A DNA stretch of 52,624 nucleotides. Origin: Sandarakinorhabdus sp. GTDB taxonomy: Bacteria > Pseudomonadota > Alphaproteobacteria > Sphingomonadales > Sphingomonadaceae. The notes under the pieces are model-generated. The model searched no databases. It was not told the origin of the DNA and saw only the letters and a list, made by a program, of their open reading frames with translations. The translations under genes were made by a program, and so were the position numbers. Shown here in pieces: positions 33,368 through 42,360 of this stretch. Location: NCBI GenBank assembly GCA_020693225.1, contig JAIMJL010000008.1:1-52624 (forward strand), written 5' to 3'. Each line of letters opens with the position of its first letter. Positions within the stretch are counted from its first letter, which is position 1.

Positions 33368-34771
33368 ATGTCGCATGCCCTGTTTCGCGTCTTGCGCCAT
33401 GCCCTGGCGGCCCTGCTGCTGGTGGGCGCGCAACTTGCGGCCAGCGATGCCCGTGCCCAGAGCATCCTGCGCGACGCCGAAACCGAGGCCTTCTTGCGTG
33501 ATATCGGCAAGCCGCTGATGCTGGCCGGCAAGCTCGATCCGCAGACGGTGGGCATCTATCTCATCGGCGATCCCAGCATCAACGCGTTCGCAACGCTTGG
33601 ACAAACTGTGTATTTCCACAGCGGCCTGATCGTCGCCGCCACCGATGTGCTGGAAGTGCAGGGCGTGCTGGCGCACGAGCTCGGCCACGTCGCCGGCGGC
33701 CATGCGGTGCGCTTCAACGAAGGCGCCGGGCCGGCCTCCAACATCTCGCTGCTGTCTCTCGCCCTGGCTGCCGGGCTGATTGCCGCCGGTGGTGCCGATG
33801 CCGGCATGGCCGTGCTGATGGCCGGGCAACAGGCCGCGCAAGGCAAGTTCCTCGCTTTCAACCGCGATCAGGAAAGCCGCACCGACCAGGCCGGCGCGCG
33901 GTTTCTCGAGGCCGCCGGAGTCGATGGCTCCGGCATGATCAGCTTCTTTCGCCAGCTGCAAGGCAATGAGTATCGCCTGGCGATCAAGCAAGACAACAGC
34001 TACAACCGCACCCACCCCCTGTCGGGCGAACGCATCTCGGCGCTGGAGGATGTGCTGCAGAAATCACCCTATTGGAAAAAGGGTGCCGATCCGGCGCTGC
34101 AGGCGCGCTATCAGCGCATCCGCGCCAAGCTGGTCGGCTTTGTCTCCGATCCCGCCGATACATTGAAGGCCTATCCGCTTACCGACACCTCCGATCCGGC
34201 GCGGGTGGCGCGGGCCTATGCCTTTCACAAATCCGCCTTTCCCGACAAGGCGCTGGCCGAGGTGGACGCGCTGCTCGCGAAATCACCGGACGATCCCTAT
34301 ATGCTGGAGTTGAAGGGCCAGGTGCTGCTCGAATCCGGCCGCGTCTCCGCCAGCCTGCCGCCGCTGCGCGCGGCGGTCAGCAAATCCAATGGCGAGCCGT
34401 TGATTGCCGGCATGCTGGGCCATGCGCTGGTGCAGGCGGCGGACGCCAGCAACAATCCCGCAGAGCTTGACGAGGCGGAGAAAGTTCTGCGCACCGCAGT
34501 CGCGCGCGACAACCAGAATCCTTTTGCCTGGCTGCAACTGGGCACCGTCTATGAGCGGCGTGGAGACAAGCCGCGCGCCGCGCTGGCCAGCGCGGAACGG
34601 CTGAACCTGTCGGGCGGTGACCCGCGCCTCGCCGCGCAATCGGCCCGCGCCGCGGTGGAGGGCTTGCCCAAAGGCACGCCAGACTGGATACGCGCGCAAG
34701 ACATCCTGCTGGTGTCGCAGGATCAGATGGAAAGCATGAAGAAGGATCGCAATGGCCGCCCCCGAGGATAA
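33368..34771 (+). CDS. M48 family metalloprotease with TPR domain (BepA/LoiP-like)
   Basis: A 467-residue periplasmic zinc protease. A signal peptide (about 30 residues, ending ASDARAQ) leads to the M48 domain: zinc motif LAHELGHVAGGH (HEXXH), the later Glu/Asp ligand region NRDQESRTDQAGARFL, and a hydrophobic segment between. The C-terminal half has TPR-like helices (PYMLELKGQVLLESGRV, NPFAWLQLGTVYERRG). E. coli BepA does quality control of outer-membrane proteins. AGGAA at 33354-33358 is too close to the first ATG (33359) but well placed for the one at 33368. Its 3' end overlaps the DsbA-like gene. Confidence 0.9.
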   Translation: MSHALFRVLRHALAALLLVGAQLAASDARAQSILRDAETEAFLRDIGKPLMLAGKLDPQTVGIYLIGDPSINAFATLGQTVYFHSGLIVAATDVLEVQGVLAHELGHVAGGHAVRFNEGAGPASNISLLSLALAAGLIAAGGADAGMAVLMAGQQAAQGKFLAFNRDQESRTDQAGARFLEAAGVDGSGMISFFRQLQGNEYRLAIKQDNSYNRTHPLSGERISALEDVLQKSPYWKKGADPALQARYQRIRAKLVGFVSDPADTLKAYPLTDTSDPARVARAYAFHKSAFPDKALAEVDALLAKSPDDPYMLELKGQVLLESGRVSASLPPLRAAVSKSNGEPLIAGMLGHALVQAADASNNPAELDEAEKVLRTAVARDNQNPFAWLQLGTVYERRGDKPRAALASAERLNLSGGDPRLAAQSARAAVEGLPKGTPDWIRAQDILLVSQDQMESMKKDRNGRPRG

Positions 34772-35543
34772 ATCCGGAAAATCGCCTTTCGCCGGCCCGG
34801 CCTGGTGGGTGGCCGGCGGTGCCGCAGGCGCGCTGGCCGCGATGATCGGCTGGCAGCAGTTCGGCCCGCAGCAAAGCGCGGCGGCACTGCCTGCGGGCGA
34901 TCGGCTGGCCATGGAAAAGCTGGTCAAGGAAACCATCCTCGCCAACCCGGAAATCATCCCCGAGGCGATCAACCGCCTGCAGGAAAACGAAGTCGCCAAG
35001 CTGCTCGCCACCAATCGCGATGCCATCGAAGCGCCCTTTGCCGGTGCCTGGGCCGGGGCGGCGGAGGCAGACGTCGTGCTGGTGGAGTTCTTCGATTTCA
35101 ATTGCCCCTTCTGCCGCCAGGGTTCCGCCGACATCGACCGGCTTCTGGCCGAAGACAAAGGCCTGAAGGTCGTGTTCCGCGACATGCCGGTGCTGGGGCC
35201 CGACAGCGAGCGATTCGCCCAGGTCAGCCTGTCCGCCGCCAACCAGGGCCGCTATCGCAAATTCTACAGCAGCGTGTTCCAGGGGCAGGGCGGCCTCACG
35301 CAGGAGCGGATGATAAAGGCCGTGCGGCAGGCCGGGATGAACGAAGCGCAGGTGGCGCGCGATCTCAATTCAAAGGCCCTGCAAGACGAGATCGAGAAGA
35401 ATCTGTCGCTCGGCCGGGCGCTCGGCATCACCGGAACCCCCAGCTATGTAGTGGGAGACCGGATCCTCTCCGGTGCCGTCGGCTATGACGCGTTGAAAGA
35501 GGCCGTGGCAGCGGCCCGCAAAGGCAAATCGCCAACAGCCTGA
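34752..35543 (+). CDS. DsbA-family thiol:disulfide oxidoreductase
   Basis: A 263-residue membrane-anchored thioredoxin-fold protein. A TM helix (WVAGGAAGALAAMIGW) is followed by a helical region (about 45-90, as in ScsC/BdbD-like proteins) and the DsbA domain: VLVEFFDFNCPFCRQG with a CPFC active site, an inserted helical part, and the cis-Pro region ALGITGTPSYVVGD. It introduces or isomerises disulfides in exported proteins. Its start overlaps the protease gene by 20 bp, so the two are translated together. Confidence 0.9.
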   Translation: MAAPEDKSGKSPFAGPAWWVAGGAAGALAAMIGWQQFGPQQSAAALPAGDRLAMEKLVKETILANPEIIPEAINRLQENEVAKLLATNRDAIEAPFAGAWAGAAEADVVLVEFFDFNCPFCRQGSADIDRLLAEDKGLKVVFRDMPVLGPDSERFAQVSLSAANQGRYRKFYSSVFQGQGGLTQERMIKAVRQAGMNEAQVARDLNSKALQDEIEKNLSLGRALGITGTPSYVVGDRILSGAVGYDALKEAVAAARKGKSPTA

Positions 35544-35610
35544 CCGCATCCTGTCCTACAGGCAGGCAATTTGATACCAATTCGGTTATTTCCAAGGAAA
35601 GGCCGAATAG

Positions 35611-36087
35611 ATGTCCTGCTCATATCCCCTGATGTCCGGCGCGCTTGCCGCCGTCCTGCTCAACGGTTGTGCCACCCTGCCGTCCGGTTCGGGCCTCGCA
35701 GCAGACGCGGCCGTCGCGGAGCAGGATTCGCTGCGCCTGCTGGTGGCGGAAAGCCGCGACAGGCTGCGCGCGCTGGTGGCCGATCTGGCGGTTCCGGCCA
35801 GTCCGGCGGCGCAGCAGGCGGCAAACGTCTCGGCAGGCCATGCCGCGGCCAGTCTGGAAGCGGCGCGCGCCAATCTGATCGGGTTGGCAGCCTTTGGCGG
35901 CAGCGAGCCGACGTTGGCCGGCAAGGCCGAACTTGCCATCCTTGGCGCCACCCTCACCATCTGCCGCGAAAGCCTGCGCAAGATCGATCGTCGGAAAGGC
36001 AGCGATTGGCCCGAAGCCGCAAGGCTCGCGCGCGGGGAACTGAGCTACGCCTGTCTGCTGCCGCTCTCGGCCGTCTCGCAATTCTGA
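35611..36087 (+). CDS. Putative small lipoprotein of unknown function
   Basis: A 158-residue protein I do not recognise. The N-terminus ([20 protein letters not shown]) ends in a possible lipobox, LNGC, but the hydrophobic stretch is short and lacks a basic start, so export is plausible rather than certain. The rest is alanine-rich and helical with cysteines near TICRES and SYACLL. AAGGAAAGG lies upstream. A strong terminator follows directly. It could form the tail of the protease/DsbA transcription unit or stand alone. Confidence 0.6.
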   Translation: MSCSYPLMSGALAAVLLNGCATLPSGSGLAADAAVAEQDSLRLLVAESRDRLRALVADLAVPASPAAQQAANVSAGHAAASLEAARANLIGLAAFGGSEPTLAGKAELAILGATLTICRESLRKIDRRKGSDWPEAARLARGELSYACLLPLSAVSQF

Positions 36088-36092
36088 AGGCA

Positions 36093-36129
36093 AAAGGGCC
36101 TTCCGATGCGCTGCACCGGAAGGCCCTTT
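36093..36129. terminator. Bidirectional rho-independent terminator
   Basis: A perfect 13-bp stem, AAAGGGCCTTCCG (36093-36105) with CGGAAGGCCCTTT (36117-36129), 11-base loop. The A/T flanks serve both strands. It ends the lipoprotein gene on the plus strand and rpsD on the minus strand. Confidence 0.85.
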
Positions 36130-36151
36130 GCAATCCCAGCGAAATCCAGCC

Positions 36152-36763
36152 TCAGCGGCTGTAGAATTCGACCACCAGATTCGGTTCCATCTTCACCGCA
36201 TAAGGCACTTCGTCGAGCGACGGCACGCGGATGTAAGTGGCCTTGAAACCATCAACCTGTACATATTCCGGCACATCGCGCTCGGCCAGCGTGGTCGCCT
36301 CGATCACCAGCGCCATTTCGCGGCCCTTGGCAGACATTTCCACCACATCGCCCGGCTTCACCAGCGCCGAGGCAATGTTGCACTTGCGCCCGTTCACCAT
36401 AACATGCCCGTGGTTCACCAGCTGCCGCGCGGCAAACACCGTCGGCGCGAATTTGGCGCGATACACGATCACCCCCAGCCGGCGCTCCAGCAGGCCGATC
36501 AGGTTCTGCGAGGTATCGCCCTTCATCCGCACCGCTTCGGCATAAACCTTGCGGAACTGCTTTTCGGTCACATCGCCGTAATAGCCCTTCAGCTTCTGCT
36601 TGGCGCGCAGCTGCAGGCCGAAATCGGAAATCTTGCTCTTGCGGCGCTGGCCGTGCTGGCCGGGGCCATATTCGCGCCGGTTGACCGGCGACTTCGGCCG
36701 ACCCCATACATTTTCGCCCATGCGGCGATCGAGCTTATACTTGGCGCTTGTCCGCTTCGACAT
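36152..36763 (-). CDS. rpsD: 30S ribosomal protein S4
   Basis: A 203-residue primary 16S rRNA-binding protein. The start is [16 protein letters not shown] at 36763 with AAGGA upstream; a longer in-frame extension is not conserved. Visible features are [35 protein letters not shown], and the S4 RNA-binding domain ([31 protein letters not shown]). It is a monocistronic gene between a promoter shared with rpoZ and the terminator at 36093. Confidence 0.97.
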   Translation of the reverse strand: MSKRTSAKYKLDRRMGENVWGRPKSPVNRREYGPGQHGQRRKSKISDFGLQLRAKQKLKGYYGDVTEKQFRKVYAEAVRMKGDTSQNLIGLLERRLGVIVYRAKFAPTVFAARQLVNHGHVMVNGRKCNIASALVKPGDVVEMSAKGREMALVIEATTLAERDVPEYVQVDGFKATYIRVPSLDEVPYAVKMEPNLVVEFYSR

Positions 36764-36913
36764 CACATCATCCTTCGCTGGCCCCGGGCACCATTGCCCG
36801 GTTGGCCGGCCCGCCAAAAAGGCGAGCATGCCCGGAACCGCGCGAATTTTCTGAAAAACCAGAAGTCCGGGCCACCGCTTCACCGGGCGTGCGGGGCCAA
36901 ATGCAAGCGCGGC

Positions 36914-36942
36914 GCAATAGGCCCATCCACCCCGCCGGTCAA
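36914..36942 (-). promoter_or_regulatory. Candidate rpsD promoter
   Basis: On the minus strand TTGACC (36942-36937) and TATTGC (36919-36914) are separated by 17 bp, a good alphaproteobacterial sigma-70 form, giving an rpsD leader of about 145 nt. Confidence 0.55.
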
Positions 36943-36952
36943 CCGCTTTTGC

Positions 36953-36981
36953 TTGACCAAAGCGGCCCGCCGCGGCTATGC
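36953..36981 (+). promoter_or_regulatory. Candidate rpoZ promoter
   Basis: TTGACC (36953-36958), 17-bp spacer, CTATGC (36976-36981). It would start transcription about 36 bp before the rpoZ ATG. Its -35 lies only 10 bp from the rpsD -35 on the other strand. Confidence 0.55.
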
Positions 36982-37024
36982 GCGCCGCTCTTCCTTATTC
37001 CCGATCATTGCGAAAGGTGCCTTC

Positions 37025-37366
37025 ATGGCCCGTGTCACCGTTGAAGACTGCATCGAGAAGGTGCCCAACCGTTTTGAACTGGTGCTGCTGGCCGGCCAGC
37101 GCGCCCGGCAGATCTCCGGCGGTGCCGAAATCACCCTCGAACGCGATCGCGACAAGAACCCGGTCGTCGCCCTGCGCGAAATTGCCGAAGCCACCGTTTC
37201 GCCGGAGTCCCTCGTGGATCGCATCATTACCGATCTGCAAAAGGTGCACATCGATGAAGATGATGTGGCCGACGAACTCGGCTCGCTTGCGCAATCCGCA
37301 GAAGCCCTGCGGCTCACAGCCGCCGCGCCACCGCGCAACCAGAATCTCGGGCCGGACTACGAATAG
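37025..37366 (+). CDS. rpoZ: RNA polymerase omega subunit
   Basis: A 113-residue subunit that helps assemble beta-prime. The canonical N-terminus is [20 protein letters not shown], followed by [35 protein letters not shown]. The C-terminal extension of about 40 residues is usual in alphaproteobacteria. It lies just before the (p)ppGpp enzyme gene, the common rpoZ-rel/spoT order, though a strong terminator separates them. Confidence 0.95.
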   Translation: MARVTVEDCIEKVPNRFELVLLAGQRARQISGGAEITLERDRDKNPVVALREIAEATVSPESLVDRIITDLQKVHIDEDDVADELGSLAQSAEALRLTAAAPPRNQNLGPDYE

Positions 37367-37403
37367 GCCGGCCGCCGCGCCAAAGATGCAGACGGCATGA
37401 GAC

Positions 37404-37434
37404 CCGGCGGGATCCAATCCCGCCGGTTTTTTTT
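37404..37434 (+). terminator. Rho-independent terminator after rpoZ
   Basis: A 10-bp stem CCGGCGGGAT (37404-37413) with ATCCCGCCGG (37417-37426), 3-base loop, followed by eight T residues. It is the strongest intrinsic terminator in the window. Confidence 0.9.
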
Positions 37435-37534
37435 GCGCCCTGCACAACCTTGCGGGAGCGCCGTCGCTTTGCCGCAGGCAGCGCGCCGCAGAAACCGCTT
37501 CCATCCTTGGCCAGCCGCCGCATAGTAGCCGGTG

Positions 37535-39643
37535 ATGATGCGCCAGTATGAATTGGTGGAACGGGTCAAGGCCTATGATCCGGACGCGAACGAGGATCTC
37601 CTCAATCGCGCCTATGTGTTTTCGATGAAGGCGCACGGCAGCCAGCTGCGCGCTTCCGGCGATCCCTATTTCTCGCACCCGATCGAAGTCGCCGGCATCC
37701 TCACCGACCTTGGGCTCGATGATGAAACCATCGCCACAGGCATCCTGCACGATACCATCGAGGATACGGTGGCCACGCCGGAAGACATCAAGCGCCTGTT
37801 CGGCGAAAATGTCGCGCGGCTGGTGGACGGTGTTACCAAGTTGAGCCGCATCGAGGCGCAGACCGAATCCGAGCGCGCGGCGGAAAATCTCCGCCGCTTC
37901 CTGCTCGCCATGTCGGATGATATCCGCGTGCTGCTGGTGAAGCTGGCCGATCGGCTGCACAATATGCGCACGCTGAAGCATCTGAAAAACCCGGACAAGC
38001 GCCGCCGCATCGCCCGCGAGACGATGGAGATCTACGCGCCGCTCGCCGAACGGATCGGCATGTACGGCTTCATGGACGAGCTGAACGAACTGGCCTTTGC
38101 CGAGCTGGAACCGGAGGCGTTTGAATCCATCACCAAACGCCTCGCCTCCCTGCGCGCCGGCGGCGGCGATACCGTGAAGCGCATCGAAAGCGGCATCCGG
38201 CTGACGCTGGAAACTGCTGGCATCGCGGTGGAGGATGTGCAGGGCCGCGAAAAGCGCCCCTGGTCCATCTTCCGCAAGATGCAGCTGCGCCATGTGGCGT
38301 TCGAGCAGGTATCGGACGTGATGGCCTTCCGCGTCATCACCCGCACGCCCGAGGATTGCTACCGGGCGCTCGGCGCCCTGCACCGCCGCTGGCCGATGGT
38401 GCCCGGCCGCTTCAAGGACTATATCAGCACACCCAAGCGCAATGGCTATCGCAGCCTGCACACCACGCTGCTGGATCGCGCCCGGCTGCGCATCGAAGTG
38501 CAGATCCGCGATCTCGCGATGCATGCGCAGGCGGAATTCGGCATGGCCGCGCACTGGGCCTACAAACAACGGCAGGGGGACAGCGGCGCCGCTTACCCCT
38601 GGCTCACCGATCTGCTGGAAATCCTCGAACATGCGCAAAGCCCGGAAGAGGTGCTGGAACACACGCGGCTGGCGATGTTCCAGGATCAGCTGTTCTGCTT
38701 CACCCCCAAGGGCGAGCTGATCCAGCTGCCCAGCGGATCGACCCCGGTGGATTTCGCCTATGCGGTGCACACCACGCTTGGCGATACCTGCGTTGGCGCG
38801 CGGGTGAACGGCCAGGTGGTGCCGCTCAGAACCCAGCTCGCCAACGGCGATCAGGTCGAAATCCTGCGCTCCTCGGCCCAGACCCCCGATCCGGCGTGGG
38901 ACAATTTCGTGGTCACCGCCAAGGCTCGCGCCGCCGTGCGCCGCCACCTGCGCCAGCGCGAACGTGCCGCCATGCTGAAAACCGGCGAGGCGCTGTTCGA
39001 TGATATCGTCCGCCGCCTGAAAATCGCCCTGTCGGCCGATGCCATATCCGCCGCCCTCGGCCGGCTGAAACTGCCGGATCAGTCGGCGCTGTTTCTGGCG
39101 CTGGCAAAGCAGACGCTGGCCGAAACGCAGGTCATGGAGGCGCTGGTTCCCGGCAGCGGTGCCAAGCGCCGGGCCCGCCGCAAGCTGCCGCCGGTCTCGG
39201 CGCAGGGCGCCATTCTGGTGGACGGCGAAAGCCATGTCGGCGGCATGGAAATGGCGCCGTGCTGCATGCCCATTCCCGGCGACCGCATCGTCGGCCTGAA
39301 GCTGGCGGGCAAGGGCGTGCAGGTGCACACCATCGATTGCCCGCGGCTGGCCGAGGCGGAAAATGCCGAATGGGTGGATCTGCAATGGGCGCCCGATGTC
39401 GCCTCCGGCACCGCGCGCATCGAAGTGGTGGTGATGAACGAACCCGGCGCGCTGGCGCAGGTCACCGCGATCCTCGCCCAGCAGGGCGCCAACATCGTCA
39501 ATCTGCAACTGAAAGACCGCGACCGCGCGCACCACCGGTTCGTGATGGATGTGGAAATCGACGATCTGAAGCATCTGGTGGAACTGATCAGCGGCCTTCG
39601 CGCGCCAAGTCTCGTGGTGTCGGCAGACCGCATGCGCGGCTGA
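37535..39643 (+). CDS. Bifunctional (p)ppGpp synthetase/hydrolase (RelA/SpoT family)
   Basis: A 702-residue Rel protein that makes and degrades the alarmone (p)ppGpp. N-terminal HD hydrolase: LLNRAYVFSMKAHGSQ and ILHDTIEDT (metal His-Asp, catalytic Glu-Asp) intact. Synthetase: RFKDYISTPKRNGYRSLHTT and MHAQAEFGMAAHW; RFKD marks the bifunctional type. TGS domain: FTPKGELIQLPSGSTPVDFAY. A Zn-finger-like segment holds GGMEMAPCCMPIPGD, and a C-terminal ACT domain ends at the stop. Start codons GTG 37532 and ATG 37535/37538 are adjacent; 37535 gives the family-like MMRQYELVERV. Confidence 0.94.
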   Translation: MMRQYELVERVKAYDPDANEDLLNRAYVFSMKAHGSQLRASGDPYFSHPIEVAGILTDLGLDDETIATGILHDTIEDTVATPEDIKRLFGENVARLVDGVTKLSRIEAQTESERAAENLRRFLLAMSDDIRVLLVKLADRLHNMRTLKHLKNPDKRRRIARETMEIYAPLAERIGMYGFMDELNELAFAELEPEAFESITKRLASLRAGGGDTVKRIESGIRLTLETAGIAVEDVQGREKRPWSIFRKMQLRHVAFEQVSDVMAFRVITRTPEDCYRALGALHRRWPMVPGRFKDYISTPKRNGYRSLHTTLLDRARLRIEVQIRDLAMHAQAEFGMAAHWAYKQRQGDSGAAYPWLTDLLEILEHAQSPEEVLEHTRLAMFQDQLFCFTPKGELIQLPSGSTPVDFAYAVHTTLGDTCVGARVNGQVVPLRTQLANGDQVEILRSSAQTPDPAWDNFVVTAKARAAVRRHLRQRERAAMLKTGEALFDDIVRRLKIALSADAISAALGRLKLPDQSALFLALAKQTLAETQVMEALVPGSGAKRRARRKLPPVSAQGAILVDGESHVGGMEMAPCCMPIPGDRIVGLKLAGKGVQVHTIDCPRLAEAENAEWVDLQWAPDVASGTARIEVVVMNEPGALAQVTAILAQQGANIVNLQLKDRDRAHHRFVMDVEIDDLKHLVELISGLRAPSLVVSADRMRG

Positions 39644-39747
39644 GGCGGTTTTCGCCCGAAATTGCGCAATATCCGTCAGTCTGGCTTGGCAAGGGGTGGC
39701 AGAGTGTGGCACCGCGCCGCCGCAAATTGCCGAATCCAGGGGATATC

Positions 39748-40641
39748 ATGCTGAAAACCTGCCTCACCGCCCTTTTGCCAGGGATGCTGCTTGCCGCATC
39801 GCCGGCCGCCGCCCAGCTTGCGCCATCGGTGAAAGCCATTGTGGAAGCCGCTGCCCGCACGGGCGATGCCGCCAAGATCGATGCCGTGGTCGGTATTGCC
39901 AAGGAAACCAACAAGGGTGCCGAAGGCGAAATCGATGCCATCGTCGCCGCAATCGCCGCCGAGCAGGCCGCCGCACGCGAAGCGAAACTGGCCGATGCCG
40001 GCCTGCTGGACAACTGGTCCGGTCAGGGCGAACTCGGCGCATCGCTTGCCACCGGCAACAGCGACACCAAAACCTTTGCCGCCGGCCTTGCCTTGCAAAA
40101 GGATGGCCTGAATGTGCGCCACAAGCTCAACGCCGCCGCCGACATCCAGAAGAGCAACGGCATCACCAGCCAGGAACGCATCCTCGCCGGCTACCAGCTG
40201 GACTGGAAATTTTCCGATCGCGCCTATGCCTTTGGTCGCTTCGAATATGAACGCAACCGGCAGGCCGGGATCAACCGCCGGTTCGTGGAGTCGGTCGGCA
40301 TCGGCTACAAGCTGATCGACAGCCCCGCCGTGAAGTGGAGCGTCGAAGGCGGCCCTGCGCTCCGCCAGACCCGCTTCGTGGATTACAGCGAAAACAGCTT
40401 TGCCGTGCGCGGCGGCTCCAACTTCCTGTGGAAACTCTCCGACTCCACCGATTTCACCAACGACACCGCGCTCTTCATCGAAGGCAGCGGCTCGCTCACC
40501 AACACGACCGCGCTCACCGCACGTATCTTCGGCGCGCTGTCCGCCCGCGTGGCCTTCAACATCACCTGGGAAGAGGAGCCCCCGATCGGCCTGGAAAAGA
40601 TCGACACATTGACGCGCTTCACCCTAGTCTACGCTTTCTAG
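39748..40641 (+). CDS. DUF481 outer-membrane beta-barrel protein (YdiY-like)
   Basis: A 297-residue exported protein. The signal peptide ends at AASPAAAQ. A helical region (about 25-80) with EGEIDAIVAAIAAEQAAAREAKL precedes the beta-barrel, which starts at WSGQGELGASLATGNSDTKTF. Alternating strands follow, and the protein closes with a terminal aromatic (FTLVYAF), the BAM recognition pattern. Family function is unknown (salt-stress-induced outer-membrane proteins). AGGGG precedes the ATG. A larger frame reaching into the rel gene is a shadow. Confidence 0.87.
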   Translation: MLKTCLTALLPGMLLAASPAAAQLAPSVKAIVEAAARTGDAAKIDAVVGIAKETNKGAEGEIDAIVAAIAAEQAAAREAKLADAGLLDNWSGQGELGASLATGNSDTKTFAAGLALQKDGLNVRHKLNAAADIQKSNGITSQERILAGYQLDWKFSDRAYAFGRFEYERNRQAGINRRFVESVGIGYKLIDSPAVKWSVEGGPALRQTRFVDYSENSFAVRGGSNFLWKLSDSTDFTNDTALFIEGSGSLTNTTALTARIFGALSARVAFNITWEEEPPIGLEKIDTLTRFTLVYAF

Positions 40642-40690
40642 CACAAAGCCTGCCTTGCGTCCGCAACAGGCGTCTGGCAGGCGTGGCCAG

Positions 40691-41272
40691 GTGACCGAAG
40701 AGCAAATTCTCGCGGAGTTCCGGGCAGCCGAGGCGCTGCTGGAAGGCCATTTCATCCTGTCGTCCGGCCTGCATTCGGCGCGCTATCTGCAATGCGCGCG
40801 CGTGCTGATGGATCCGGCCCGCGCCGAGCGGCTGGCGCAGGCGCTGGCCGCCAAATTGCCGGCCGCCGTCAAGGCCGAGGCGCAAGCCGTCATCGCGCCT
40901 GCCATGGGCGGCCTCATCTGCGGTCACGAACTCGCCCGCGCGCTAGGGATTCTCTCGATGTTCGTGGAACGCCCCACCGGCACCTTCGAACTCCGCCGCG
41001 GCTTCCGGCTGGAGCCGGGCATGCCGGTCATCCTGATGGAAGATGTCGTCACCACCGGCCTCTCGTCCCGCGAAGCCATCAAGGCCGTGGAAGACGCCGG
41101 CGGAAAGGTGATTCACGCGGCCTCGCTGGTGGATCGCTCCAACGGCACGGCCGACCTCGGCGTTCCCTTTACCCCGCTGATCCGGCTCGATGTGCCAAGC
41201 CACACCCCCGATGCGCTGCCCCCGGAACTCGCCGCCATCCCGGCCGTGAAGCCCGGAAGCCGCGTGGCATGA
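40691..41272 (+). CDS. pyrE: Orotate phosphoribosyltransferase
   Basis: A 193-residue enzyme of pyrimidine synthesis (orotate plus PRPP gives OMP). The PRPP loop is MPVILMEDVVTTGLSSREA; HFILSSGLHSARYLQCARV and APAMGGLICGHELARALG are typical of the alphaproteobacterial form. A GTG at 40691 is taken as start; a TTG at 40655 is less likely. It starts the coupled run pyrE-serine hydrolase-pdxJ-acpS-lepB. Confidence 0.94.
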   Translation: MTEEQILAEFRAAEALLEGHFILSSGLHSARYLQCARVLMDPARAERLAQALAAKLPAAVKAEAQAVIAPAMGGLICGHELARALGILSMFVERPTGTFELRRGFRLEPGMPVILMEDVVTTGLSSREAIKAVEDAGGKVIHAASLVDRSNGTADLGVPFTPLIRLDVPSHTPDALPPELAAIPAVKPGSRVA

Positions 41273-42360
41273 AGCGGCTCCTCCTCGTTGCTGCGATTGC
41301 CTTTTCGGCGCCTGCTTTTGCAACGCCGCCTGCGGGGCTTTCCGCGATGTGGGATCGAACCTCGTCTGCAGCGGAGGCCGGGGGGTTCAACGGCCACCTG
41401 ATCGTTGCAGATGCCGGCCAAAGCCATGGTGCCGATGTCGGCCGCCCCGGCACGGGTGGCCCGGACTGGCGTTGGGCTTCGGTGACGAAGCAGCTGGTCG
41501 CAACGCTGGTGATGCAACAGGTGGACGCCGGCCGCCTGTCGCTCGACACACCGATCGCCACCTATGCGCCGACCTTGCGCGTGGCCAATGCCGACAAGGT
41601 GACCCTGCGCCAGCTGTTGCAGCACACAAGCGGCCTGCCGAACGCGGCAGACACTCCCCTCGACAAGTCCGGCACAATGCCTGCGATGTACGTGCGCGGC
41701 CAGCCCCGGCCCATGGTGAAGGCCGGCCTCGGTGCCGGCCTCAGCGCTGCGTGCGCGGGGCCTGCCCGGGCCGAGCCGGGCGCCGGCTTCGTCTACAACA
41801 ACTGCGACACCGAAGTGGTGGGCGTTGTGCTGGAAACCGTGACGGGCAAGCCCCTTGCCGAACTGCTGCAAAACAGCCTGTTCACACCATTGGGCATGAC
41901 CGGCGCCCGCCTTCTGAAGGCCAGAGACGCTTCGGGCCGGACGGGTTTCCTGCCCGATGGAACGCCGGACGATTTCATCGATGTCGGCCGCTACGGCGCT
42001 GCCGGATCCGTCGCCGGGCCGCCCGCCGCGGTGGTGCTGTTCGACCAGGCTCTTATGACAGGCAAGCTTCTCAGCTCTGCGTCGCGGGCGGAGATGTGGA
42101 ACGGCAACCCGAAGCTCGGCTTCTCCGCACTCCACCAGTGGGTATATGACGTCCCGCTGAAGGGCTGCGCGGCGCCGGTGAAGCTGGTGGAACGGCGCGG
42201 TAGCATCGGCGGCGTGGAAATCCGCAACGTGATCGCCCCCGATCTGGGGCTGATCATGATCGCATTCGCGGACCGGCCGGTGGATTTCGGCGAACCCTGG
42301 CAGGGCAAGGGCCTGACCTACGACCTGCTGTCGGCGGCCTTCTGTGGAGCAAAGGCATGA
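41269..42360 (+). CDS. Serine hydrolase of the beta-lactamase/transpeptidase-like family
   Basis: A 363-residue exported hydrolase. The signal peptide is [18 protein letters not shown]. Class C-type motifs are visible: SXXK as [11 protein letters not shown] (Ser about residue 74), YXN as [14 protein letters not shown], and HTSG after LRQLLQ. The C-terminus ([11 protein letters not shown]) replaces the KTG box. It could act on esters, peptides or peptidoglycan-like substrates; resistance to beta-lactams cannot be inferred. It is bounded by ATGA overlaps with pyrE and pdxJ, which are normally nearer each other in sphingomonads, so it looks like an added gene. Confidence 0.82.
   Translation: MKRLLLVAAIAFSAPAFATPPAGLSAMWDRTSSAAEAGGFNGHLIVADAGQSHGADVGRPGTGGPDWRWASVTKQLVATLVMQQVDAGRLSLDTPIATYAPTLRVANADKVTLRQLLQHTSGLPNAADTPLDKSGTMPAMYVRGQPRPMVKAGLGAGLSAACAGPARAEPGAGFVYNNCDTEVVGVVLETVTGKPLAELLQNSLFTPLGMTGARLLKARDASGRTGFLPDGTPDDFIDVGRYGAAGSVAGPPAAVVLFDQALMTGKLLSSASRAEMWNGNPKLGFSALHQWVYDVPLKGCAAPVKLVERRGSIGGVEIRNVIAPDLGLIMIAFADRPVDFGEPWQGKGLTYDLLSAAFCGAKA

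Noticed and set aside
36995-39712. 905-codon minus-strand open frame
   Set aside because: Antisense to the (p)ppGpp synthetase gene; composition is that of a shadow frame and no motif is recognisable.
41269-42360. Antibiotic-resistance beta-lactamase
   Set aside because: SXXK and YXN are shared by esterases and D-Ala peptidases, and the KTG box is missing, so a resistance role cannot be supported.
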